From assembly GCA_028705545.1 (NCBI GenBank), contig JAQWDG010000026.1, positions 1-6,354 of the forward strand: a DNA stretch of 6,354 nucleotides. Direction: 5' to 3'. A program made the translations under genes and the position numbers. The notes below the pieces were generated by a model that was not told the origin of the DNA, made no database searches, and saw only the letters and a program-made list of their open reading frames with translations. Within the stretch, counting starts at the first letter, position 1; each line of letters begins with the position of its first letter. Shown piece by piece: positions 1 to 4,922 of this stretch. Origin of the DNA: Methanoregula sp. (lineage in GTDB: Archaea > Halobacteriota > Methanomicrobia > Methanomicrobiales > Methanospirillaceae).

Positions 1-1
1 G

Positions 2-532
2 GCATACATCGTGTATTATGGCGCGGTAAAGTCCGGGAACCTCAGCCGGCAGGCACCGTATCTTAAGGAACTGATGAAACCGGTTTTCGATCCGGTAAAT
101 TTCAACGCCCCCACATTTCCGATCGGACAAAGCGGCAGAGAACCCGGTATGCAGCAGCAAAAGCCAACAGATCTCAGCGACATAACGGTCTGCCAGTTCG
201 GGAATTCCGATGCCATCCATACGCCAAACGGATCGTTCGGCTACCCGGAAACAACTGCTCTTTTACGTACCATAGCCGATGAATCGAACGCGGACCTGAA
301 AAAATACAATTATCCGCAGGGCCCTCTCCTTGGCGTCGGGTACGGCAGTGACGAAATGGTTGTCTCGGTTCACAAGGACTGGGACGTAAACGACTCCGTC
401 ATCCGGGAAATGTATGCCGTTGTCGAGCGCCACGGAGAACAGCACGGTGTCAGGAACATTCCCTGCCGGTTCGTCGCTATGGGCGTGCTGAAACTCGAGT
501 CATCGGCTTTTGAGGAAGACCCGGCACGATGA
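2..532 (+). CDS. C-terminal part of an unrecognised protein (5' end outside window)
   Basis: The reading frame is open from base 2 to a TGA at 530-532 and gives 176 visible residues. A GTG at position 11 could be read as a start, but it lies inside the open frame, has no room for a ribosome binding site in the window, and the frame continues upstream to the edge, so I read this as the 3' part of a longer gene. The visible part has a Gly/Pro/Gln-rich middle (PTFPIGQSGREPGMQQQ) and then a compact alpha/beta-looking C-terminus: a strand DEMVVSVHKDW, an amphipathic helix VIREMYAVVERHGEQHGV, and a final strand PCRFVAMGVLKL. Two Cys are present, in VCQFGN and IPCRF. I do not recognise the family and no catalytic motif is evident. 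A strong hairpin follows 15 bases after the stop, so it is probably the last gene of its transcript. The coding call is firm; the function is unknown. Confidence 0.8.
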   Translation, partial: AYIVYYGAVKSGNLSRQAPYLKELMKPVFDPVNFNAPTFPIGQSGREPGMQQQKPTDLSDITVCQFGNSDAIHTPNGSFGYPETTALLRTIADESNADLKKYNYPQGPLLGVGYGSDEMVVSVHKDWDVNDSVIREMYAVVERHGEQHGVRNIPCRFVAMGVLKLESSAFEEDPAR

Positions 533-815
533 CCGGGATCCATTGATGGCCCGGACGCCGGGCCGGATCGGGAGCAAGAACGGTACTGGGTCAGGTATTT
601 TTCCCGGAATCTGAACAAACAACGGGTCTCCGAAAAGATCTGCCGCGGGAAGTGAGCCGGCAGGTGCATCGCTTTCCGGGGGAAACTGTCCGCCCGGGCC
701 GGCGGAGGATGGTGGATTTTTGAAGGATGAAGTGGGATGGCGGAAAAGGAGCACCAGCCCCCGTGAGCGTCACACAATGGAGAATGTCACTCCGCCGCAA
801 TACCCCCTTTCACCC
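533..815. other. Convergent intergenic region, no gene seen
   Basis: This 283-bp stretch separates the plus-strand gene ending at 532 from the minus-strand gene ending at 816. Apart from the hairpin at 548-564, I see only GC-rich sequence with short open frames that lack initiation signals. The longer plus-strand frames that start near 720-727 run on antisense through the regulator gene and do not look like proteins. The region probably contains the 3' untranslated ends of both convergent transcripts. Confidence 0.6.
548..564 (+). terminator. GC-rich hairpin after the first gene
   Basis: GGCCCGG (548-554), a 3-base loop ACG, and CCGGGCC (558-564) form a perfect 7-bp stem starting 15 bases past the stop at 532. 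Flanking GATC words could extend it imperfectly. No T-run follows directly; the nearest is TTTTT about 33 bases on. It probably marks the 3' end of the transcript, as a terminator or an mRNA-stabilising structure. The symmetric hairpin would also form in an RNA from the opposite strand, which could serve the convergent gene at 816-1616. Confidence 0.45.
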
Positions 816-1616
816 TCATCCATCCAACGATACCTCCCCCCACTCCCCTGCCAACGGCCTCTGGAAAAAACCCAACACCGCACGGATGATCCCCGCCGCA
901 TCCGGTGAAATGCTGATTCGGGAATCCCTCCCATTTCTGCTAATGCTGATAATTCCATCCATCACCAAACGGTTCGTGTGCCATGTGACCGATGGTCCCG
1001 TGATCCCGACCATCTCCGCGACCTCTTTTCGCGTGATGCTGTCAGGAGAGGCAGATATTGCTTTCAGGATCTTCCGGGTCGTGAAGTTTCTTAAGCTGAT
1101 GAAAATACTTTTTTCCAGGTTATTCCACCTGCCATTGTTCTCGAAATACCCGGAAGAGATGGATGCATCGTATTTTACAATTTTCATCTTTAATTCAAGG
1201 ATATGAAGATGGTACTGTAGCACTCCCTTTTTTATTCCTGTCATTGCGTTCAGGGTGCTGAAACTGATCCCCGGGTTTCCTGCAATAACTTCATGGATTA
1301 GCCTGCGGTTATTGTTGTAGAAGATTACCGCCTCGTCGATTTTCCTGTATCCAAGATACACGAACAGTTTGAGAGCAAGGAGGAGATCGATCAGGTTCAT
1401 GAGAATCGGAGAAATGGAAAGTGCAGTGAATACAATCATTGCACGGGGCGTCAGTTCGAAGAACGAGATCTCCTTGCTGGCATCTTGGACGGGACCCGCG
1501 TCGATACCGTATGCCGGCTGGATGATAAAGTCTCTTGCCTGTACGGTACCCATGCAGGAAATGAGAAGGATACCGGCGACGAGCGCGAGGATCAGGACTC
1601 GGGCCCCGATTTTCAT
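816..1616 (-). CDS. Membrane-anchored transcription regulator with two winged helix-turn-helix domains
   Basis: 266 aa, with ATG at 1614-1616. Residues 1-27 look like a signal peptide or first membrane segment ending TVQA. A short outside segment (28-57) carries FIIQPAYG and then FFELTPRA. One hydrophobic span follows at about 58-88 (MIVFTALSISPILMNLIDLL and on to YLGY). The cytoplasmic part has two winged helix-turn-helix domains: one at about 104-160 (helix-turn-helix around STLNAMTGIKKGVLQYHLHI) and one at about 179-238 (around TRKEVAEMVGITGPSVTWHT, wing SRNGRDSRISI). The order short ectodomain, membrane span, double wHTH matches a family of methanogen one-component regulators that I recall from memory. 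It would sense something at the cell surface and bind DNA from the membrane, as ToxR/CadC do in bacteria. The gene lies 49 bp after the small secreted-protein gene at 1666-2109 on the same strand, so they are likely co-expressed. No Shine-Dalgarno site is visible before the ATG. Ligand and targets are unknown; autoregulation or control of the divergent genes is inference. Confidence 0.88.
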   Translation of the reverse strand: MKIGARVLILALVAGILLISCMGTVQARDFIIQPAYGIDAGPVQDASKEISFFELTPRAMIVFTALSISPILMNLIDLLLALKLFVYLGYRKIDEAVIFYNNNRRLIHEVIAGNPGISFSTLNAMTGIKKGVLQYHLHILELKMKIVKYDASISSGYFENNGRWNNLEKSIFISLRNFTTRKILKAISASPDSITRKEVAEMVGITGPSVTWHTNRLVMDGIISISRNGRDSRISISPDAAGIIRAVLGFFQRPLAGEWGEVSLDG

Positions 1617-1633
1617 CAGAAGTTATGTAGATT

Positions 1634-1641
1634 AAAAAAAA
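1634..1641 (-). terminator. T8 run between the secreted-protein and regulator genes
   Basis: On the minus strand, eight T followed by AAT lies 24 bases past the stop codon of the 1666-2109 gene and 18 bases before the ATG of the regulator. Archaeal RNA polymerase often terminates at such T-runs, so this could trim the transcript and lower regulator expression relative to the secreted protein. An alternative is that GATATTTTTTTTAAT acts as an AT-rich core promoter, whose start point would fall close to the ATG and give a leaderless regulator mRNA. The missing Shine-Dalgarno site fits that alternative. Sequence alone does not decide. Confidence 0.35.
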
Positions 1642-1665
1642 TATCAGGTTTGTGTTTTGTCAAAA

Positions 1666-2109
1666 TCAGACGGTAAAAGTATAACTTTGCGATCCGCTTA
1701 CCTGCTCCCCGTAAATCCGGAATTCCCAGATCCCGGAAGGAAGGCCGGAAGGGTTCGAAATGTGCAGGTATATTCTTGCATTATCAATGCCATCGGAAGC
1801 ATCGTTAAAAGGGCCGAGGCTCCCGTTGGGTGTGGAGATCGACAGGGTAAGGGAATCGGCTGTGTCGCCCCAGTTCAAGTCGGGGACTACCGCAGTAGTA
1901 CCGGGTGAAACATACCGGAAATAATAATCGCTCTCTCCCAGCGTGATCATTCCTGAACTCATTGGATGGATTGCAGAAGGTAAATTCAGGTTATAGGCCG
2001 GGTGGACCGTATACCCGTTACCCGTGTTGTCGACATTCTGTGCAACAACTCCTGGCACGAGCGCGACCGCGCATACCAGAATAATCAGGCATATGCCGGA
2101 TATCTTCAT
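1666..2109 (-). CDS. Small secreted beta-sandwich-like protein, partner of the membrane regulator
   Basis: 147 aa from ATG at 2107-2109. Another in-frame start, TTG at 2119-2121, is less likely because GTGAT (complement of 2113-2117), a match to the archaeal Shine-Dalgarno sequence, sits 3 bases before the ATG. Residues 1-23 are a clear Sec signal peptide (hydrophobic core, VVA then QN). The mature protein begins with a spacer and GYTVHPAY (32-39). A strand-rich domain follows at about 53-147: ESDYYFRYVSPG, VPDLNWGDTADSLTLSIS, TPNGSLGPF, ARIYLHIS and GIWEFRIYG, ending SYTFTV. The pattern, strands then a Gly-x-Trp turn near the end, resembles PPC-like extracellular beta-sandwiches and small secreted proteins I recall near membrane wHTH regulators in methanogens. 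There is no Cys in the mature part and no enzyme motif. A role as secreted ligand or co-sensor for the regulator encoded 49 bp downstream is inference, supported by the shared PAY motif. Confidence 0.85.
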   Translation of the reverse strand: MKISGICLIILVCAVALVPGVVAQNVDNTGNGYTVHPAYNLNLPSAIHPMSSGMITLGESDYYFRYVSPGTTAVVPDLNWGDTADSLTLSISTPNGSLGPFNDASDGIDNARIYLHISNPSGLPSGIWEFRIYGEQVSGSQSYTFTV

Positions 2110-2125
2110 GCTATCACGCAAGGGA

Positions 2126-2201
2126 CTCTGGCACCCGGCACTTAACGTTTCTAGTACAACAGTCTACCGATCCAGAGACCGGTTGATGATTGTACCAGAG
2201 A
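2126..2201. promoter_or_regulatory. Candidate operator cluster: three CCAGAG/CTCTGG words
   Basis: CTCTGG occurs at 2126-2131, and the direct repeat CCAGAGA occurs at 2172-2178 and 2195-2201, the last abutting the TATA-like block. Their spacing (23 bases between the direct copies, about two helical turns) and position suit binding by a winged-helix dimer, such as the regulator encoded next door. The six-base word is fairly common elsewhere in the window (at least seven other copies seen, several inside coding sequence), so this is only a lead. Confidence 0.2.
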
Positions 2202-2209
2202 TATAATAT
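2201..2209. promoter_or_regulatory. Candidate TATA element in the divergent promoter region
   Basis: ATATAATAT is the only strongly AT-rich, TATA-like block between the divergent genes at 2109 (minus) and 2394 (plus). Read on the minus strand it would start transcription near 2175-2180, giving a leader of about 70 bases for the secreted-protein/regulator unit. Read on the plus strand it would start near 2230-2235, giving a leader of about 160 bases. It is nearly palindromic, so direction cannot be told from sequence, and the BRE context is weak on both sides. The plus-strand gene may have another promoter that I do not recognise. Confidence 0.35.
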
Positions 2210-2223
2210 GCGCTGGAAAGGAC

Positions 2224-2247
2224 GCCTCCGTGTGGACAGCCGGAGGC
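2224..2247 (+). promoter_or_regulatory. Hairpin in the possible leader of the 2394 gene
   Basis: GCCTCCG (2224-2230) and CGGAGGC (2241-2247) form a perfect 7-bp GC-rich stem with a 10-base loop. Further downstream, GAGAA/TTCTC (2317-2321 with 2324-2328) has only a 2-base loop, and GAAGAC/GTCTTC (2309-2314 with 2344-2349) could enclose it. If transcription starts near 2230 this part of the mRNA would be strongly folded. It does not match any riboswitch I recognise. Confidence 0.25.
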
Positions 2248-2381
2248 TGCCCGGAAAAGAAGGACGGGCCCGACCCGGATCGAATTACGGCCGGACCCGG
2301 TCCCGCCCGAAGACATGAGAATGTTCTCTTCTGTTCTATGAAGGTCTTCCCATGCCGGCGAGTGTAGCACATGTGAAAAAC

Positions 2382-2386
2382 GGAGG
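2382..2386 (+). promoter_or_regulatory. Shine-Dalgarno site that sets the start at 2394
   Basis: GGAGG lies 7 bases upstream of the ATG at 2394 and matches the 16S rRNA 3' end. The upstream in-frame ATG at 2352 has no such site and would put a charged 14-residue extension before the signal peptide, so 2394 is the better start. Confidence 0.75.
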
Positions 2387-2393
2387 AAAAAGA

Positions 2394-2951
2394 ATGAACA
2401 TACACAAAACATTTGTCGTCCTGCTGGCATTGTTGCTGGCAGCGATGGCGATGGTGCCGATGGTGAGCGCTGAAAGCAGCGAACCCGGTGTGACTACGCA
2501 ATATCTGTCCCCGCAAGAGGGTGCAATGTTTACAGGTGCCAATCCTGAAAAGGATATCGGGGTTGGCGGGATGCTGAAGACAAGGACCGCAGTTCAGTCT
2601 GTGAAATCGGCATTTGCAGCTGCTGATGCCCCGCAATGGAGTGCGTATACGGACCTTTGGAGAAACTGGTTGTCGGCAAGTCCCGTATATTGCGATGCAT
2701 ATTCCCGGTCAAGAACCAGTTCCGGTTCAGCATATGACATTAACAAAATTGCCGTGCGGGAACGTGTCTGGAGGGATGGTGCACTCTACAATGACCAGCC
2801 CGATACACGGTATAATTCTGCAGATGCACAAGTGAATTACCAGTATTCGGCTGTGTATACCGGCGGTACCTGGACCGCTCAATCCGATCACACCTTCGAG
2901 CTTTCAGGATATTCATCCTGGTATCCGGTCACAACCGATACCTTAACCTAA
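2394..2951 (+). CDS. Secreted beta-rich protein of unknown function
   Basis: 185 aa. The start at 2394 is preferred because GGAGG sits 7 bases upstream and translation then begins directly with a signal peptide (residues 1-26, MNIHKTFVV... ending MVSA then ES). The mature N-terminus is a linker rich in Gly, Ser and Ala up to about residue 78. An aromatic-rich domain follows (QWSAYTDLWRNWL, 81-93). The C-terminal part has alternating strands with turns: PVYCDAYSRSRTSSG, YDINKIAVRERVWRDGALYN, QVNYQYSAVYTGGTW, and HTFELSGYSSWYPVTTDTL to the end. Only one Cys (residue 100) is in the mature part, so a disulfide within it is impossible. I do not recognise a named family. The regular GGTW, SDHTFE and SSWYPVT signatures suggest a compact exported beta-sheet domain. 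It lies 26 bp before the membrane-anchored gene at 2978 on the same strand and is divergent to the sensor/regulator unit, which may control it (inference). Confidence 0.85.
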   Translation: MNIHKTFVVLLALLLAAMAMVPMVSAESSEPGVTTQYLSPQEGAMFTGANPEKDIGVGGMLKTRTAVQSVKSAFAAADAPQWSAYTDLWRNWLSASPVYCDAYSRSRTSSGSAYDINKIAVRERVWRDGALYNDQPDTRYNSADAQVNYQYSAVYTGGTWTAQSDHTFELSGYSSWYPVTTDTLT

Positions 2952-2953
2952 TC

Positions 2954-2960
2954 TTTTTTT
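2954..2960 (+). terminator. T7 run between the 2394 and 2978 genes
   Basis: TTTTTTT followed by AAT begins 3 bases after the stop codon at 2951 and ends 17 bases before the next ATG. It resembles an archaeal T-run terminator and could cause partial termination, giving more of the small secreted protein than of the larger anchored one. The same T-run plus AAT arrangement occurs between the two minus-strand genes (1634-1641). Confidence 0.4.
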
Positions 2961-2967
2961 AATTCCC

Positions 2968-2972
2968 GGTGA
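2968..2972 (+). promoter_or_regulatory. Shine-Dalgarno site GGTGA that sets the start at 2978
   Basis: GGTGA lies 5 bases before the ATG at 2978. An apparent GTG start at 2969 falls inside this site, so it is part of the ribosome binding sequence and not the initiation codon. Confidence 0.7.
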
Positions 2973-2977
2973 AAACC

Positions 2978-4306
2978 ATGAATAATCCTATGCATAATAT
3001 GAAAGTATTTCTTTATTTCGCTCTTTTTGGTTTTTCTTTCATCCTTATTGCCATAGGTATCTCGGATATTCCCCACGCAGAACAATCGCCCCTCTGGTCA
3101 ATGTCCCTGAATCAATCAGATAATGGTACGACCTATTCGACAACTTATGACAGGAATCAAGTATCGGAAAGTTTTGGTGTCGGTATTTACCCGGGGCCGG
3201 AAAGGCAATATGAATCGAATCAGACTGCGTTAAGGAGAATTAATCAAAATGAGCCATTTGAAGGATACCTATGGGTGAACAATCAGATGACCAAGGACAG
3301 CGATTTTCTCGTTTTTGGTCTCCTTGATTACCAGCAAATCCCCTTTGAATTCAATAATTCCGATTCAGGAATTCACCACACAATTCATATGGCCCCGTTC
3401 GAGGAATCATTCTTCCATTTCAGGCTCCCTCCCATGACGGAAGGAAGCCATGATTTCGAAATCTTCCTTGTCATGAAGCCGGATATGCATTCCCTCAACG
3501 AATCATTCAGGCTCAGTACGGATCAGGCACTACTCGGGAGCCGCCGGGTGAATATTATTGTGGGAAACGCTTCAGTGTTTTCTGCACCGTCCCTGAAAGA
3601 CTATGGCGGTCCTGCAATATCCTGCGGTTCCGATTATGTTCTCAACGATGGATTACTTGTCACGGCAGAACCCTGTGACACCAGAGCATTGCTGTCTGCC
3701 AACGTAACACCGGACGATCTGTTTGATTATTCCATCAATGTTGCAGCAGATAACAACTACCCGGTCTCCATCGCAATCGTTCCCCTGCTCGATTATTACC
3801 AGGTTCCCTTTGCGAAAAATACGAATGACCGGGTGGCTTTCTTACATCTCAATTCCGGAGAGAAATCGGCGATCCCGGCAAACGTTGTTGTCCCAAAGGA
3901 CGAGGGCGTTCATGAACTCATGGTACTCTGGATACCCCGGCCGTATCATTCCATCGATGATGATGCCCGGAGTGTCGCGCAATATCATCAGTGGCCATGG
4001 TCTGAACCAAGTATACGGGTTGGTCTTGATGTGAGATCCGGTTTTCCGGCACCTGAAGCCACGAGGGTTTCCGGAATTCCGCCCGTGAACCCGACTCCCC
4101 TGAAAACCTCCGCCCCCGATACTCCGGTTTCGGGTATAGCGTGTCCGCCGGCCCTGAATCAGATTCCTGAATGTCCTGAACCGGGGAAAAAACTGCTGTC
4201 GGTACCTCCTGAAATCTATACCCTCAACAATCCCGATACCCCTGCACCTGCAGATTATGCAGCCATACCGGTGAATTATCCCGGTTACTCGATAAATTAT
4301 AGGTAA
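2978..4306 (+). CDS. Membrane-anchored surface protein with two tandem copies of one extracellular domain
   Basis: 442 aa from ATG at 2978, chosen because GGTGA precedes it by 5 bases (2990 and 2999 are other in-frame ATGs). A single hydrophobic segment at about residues 10-28 (VFLYFALFGFSFILIAIGI) anchors it; the rest should be outside. Several N-x-S/T sequons are present. The ectodomain contains a duplication: LLDYQQIPFEFNN near residue 115 matches LLDYYQVPFAKNT near 270, and EGSHDFEIFLVMKPDMHSLN near 155 matches EGVHELMVLWIPRPYHSIDD near 309. The period is about 155 residues and the spacing between the two motifs is 40 and 39 residues, so two homologous beta-sandwich-like domains are likely. 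A Pro-rich tail (about 357-442) has VSGI twice and two Cys. GC content is low in the 5' part and high in the tail. It follows the secreted-protein gene by 26 bp and may share its transcript. No enzymatic motif is seen. A structural or adhesive surface role is inference, and I do not recognise a named family. Confidence 0.88.
   Translation: MNNPMHNMKVFLYFALFGFSFILIAIGISDIPHAEQSPLWSMSLNQSDNGTTYSTTYDRNQVSESFGVGIYPGPERQYESNQTALRRINQNEPFEGYLWVNNQMTKDSDFLVFGLLDYQQIPFEFNNSDSGIHHTIHMAPFEESFFHFRLPPMTEGSHDFEIFLVMKPDMHSLNESFRLSTDQALLGSRRVNIIVGNASVFSAPSLKDYGGPAISCGSDYVLNDGLLVTAEPCDTRALLSANVTPDDLFDYSINVAADNNYPVSIAIVPLLDYYQVPFAKNTNDRVAFLHLNSGEKSAIPANVVVPKDEGVHELMVLWIPRPYHSIDDDARSVAQYHQWPWSEPSIRVGLDVRSGFPAPEATRVSGIPPVNPTPLKTSAPDTPVSGIACPPALNQIPECPEPGKKLLSVPPEIYTLNNPDTPAPADYAAIPVNYPGYSINYR
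3254..3574 (+). repeat. Internal protein domain repeat, copy 1
   Basis: This segment encodes the first of two homologous ectodomains of the 2978-4306 gene. Landmarks are LLDYQQIPF, then 40 residues later EGSHDFEIF...MHSLNESFR, ending with RRVNIIVGN. The boundaries are approximate and set from the matching landmarks only. Similarity is clear at protein level but not at DNA level, so the duplication is old. Confidence 0.7.
3716..4033 (+). repeat. Internal protein domain repeat, copy 2
   Basis: Second homologous ectodomain of the same gene. LLDYYQVPF is followed 39 residues later by EGVHELMVLWIPRPYHSIDDDAR, ending with SIRVGLDV. The order of landmarks matches copy 1, including the PxxHS(L/I) turn and the closing R-V-x-V strand. 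Confidence 0.7.
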
Positions 4307-4361
4307 TTGCAAAATATCCGCCCCCGGAAAACCCGGAAGATGGGATGAATAGAACGAAAAC

Positions 4362-4419
4362 TGGCAGGATCGGAGGACGGGGTTATGGAATTAACGGTAT
4401 TGTCGACACGCTCCTGCCA
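4362..4419. other. Inverted repeat enclosing a smaller stem, possible structured RNA
   Basis: TGGCAGGA (4362-4369) pairs perfectly with TCCTGCCA (4412-4419). The 42-base loop can form a second small stem GTTA/TAAC around TGGAAT. The element lies 55 bases past the stop of the 2978-4306 gene, so it could be the folded 3' end of that mRNA or a separate small RNA. There is no T-run directly after it, and no known RNA family is recognised. Confidence 0.25.
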
Positions 4420-4867
4420 TAGTGACGGAATATCTGGTATACCCGCGAACCAAAACTGACGTCAGTGGCTTTTCAAAACCGTAAACCTGGATGAGGATAG
4501 GGTCAGTGACATAGATCCCGAGTCAAATTAAACATAATATCAGTACCGCGCTGGCTTTTTTTAGGGGCGGTACAACCCGGGACCTCGTTGGAAAAAAGAG
4601 CAACGGGCGTGCCGCTTCCCGCAAAATAAATCCGGTTCGGCAGAATATCTGGGGTGTTGTAGGTAGTATTGCCGGAAAGATCAGACTGCTGAACCGGGCA
4701 ACTCATTCCTGCAAAAAAACAGTACAATCGTTTTTACATCCTGCCGGACCTGCGTGACCTTCAGCCTTCTCCACTAGTGCAGGATTTGTGCCGTGGCCGG
4801 AAACATCAGACACGTTCCGTAAATATTCTCTCATAAAACAACCGGTAAACAAACAGGCCAGAGCCGA

Positions 4868-4877
4868 TTTATAATAT
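4868..4877 (+). promoter_or_regulatory. TATA box of the 4923 gene
   Basis: TTTATAATAT preceded by GCCGA fits an archaeal TATA/BRE core promoter. Transcription would start about 25-30 bases downstream, near 4895-4900, leaving a leader of roughly 25 bases that contains the Shine-Dalgarno site. CCAGAG lies immediately upstream at 4858-4863. Confidence 0.65.
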
Positions 4878-4912
4878 CACAGCAAATCCCGGCAAAAAAG
4901 AAATCGTGTGCC

Positions 4913-4917
4913 GTGAT
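4913..4917 (+). promoter_or_regulatory. Shine-Dalgarno site of the 4923 gene
   Basis: GTGAT followed by five T residues precedes the ATG at 4923. It matches the GGTGAT-type site complementary to the 16S rRNA 3' end and supports this start. Confidence 0.6.
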
Positions 4918-4922
4918 TTTTT

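Larger units (their letters stand above)
4307..4922. other. 616-bp region without a convincing gene
   Basis: No well-initiated ORF is found on either strand. The region holds an 8-bp inverted repeat TGGCAGGA/TCCTGCCA (4362-4369 with 4412-4419), a perfect 12-bp palindrome ACTGACGTCAGT (4455-4466), and a 7-bp inverted repeat GTACCGC/GCGGTAC (4543-4549 with 4567-4573) whose loop contains T7. The word GAATATCTGG occurs twice. Two short minus-strand open frames (4703-4834 and 4503-4727) have fair codon usage but poor starts, and may be remnants of a lost gene. The promoter of the next gene occupies the last 60 bases. A small structured RNA is possible but not demonstrated. Confidence 0.5.

Noticed and set aside
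11..532. GTG at 11 as the true start of the first gene
   Set aside because: The frame is open upstream to the window edge (A-Y-I precede it) and no ribosome binding site can be seen, so the gene is treated as truncated at its 5' end.
727..1206. 159-residue plus-strand open frame
   Set aside because: It lies mostly antisense to the well-supported double wHTH regulator, has no initiation signal and shows no domain pattern.
2151..2636. 161-residue minus-strand open frame, Cys/His/Arg-rich
   Set aside because: It covers the signal peptide of the 2394 gene and the promoter region on the other strand. Its Cys/His content is that of a reverse-frame shadow, with no regular metal-binding spacing and no ribosome binding site.
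2394..2951. Lactococcin 972-type bacteriocin for the small secreted protein
   Set aside because: The Tyr/Trp-rich C-terminus brought it to mind, but the protein is much longer and I cannot align the family's conserved positions.
3842..4312. 156-residue minus-strand open frame, Arg/Gly-rich
   Set aside because: It is antisense to the second domain and Pro-rich tail of the surface protein. Pro-rich coding DNA gives Gly/Arg-rich reverse frames.
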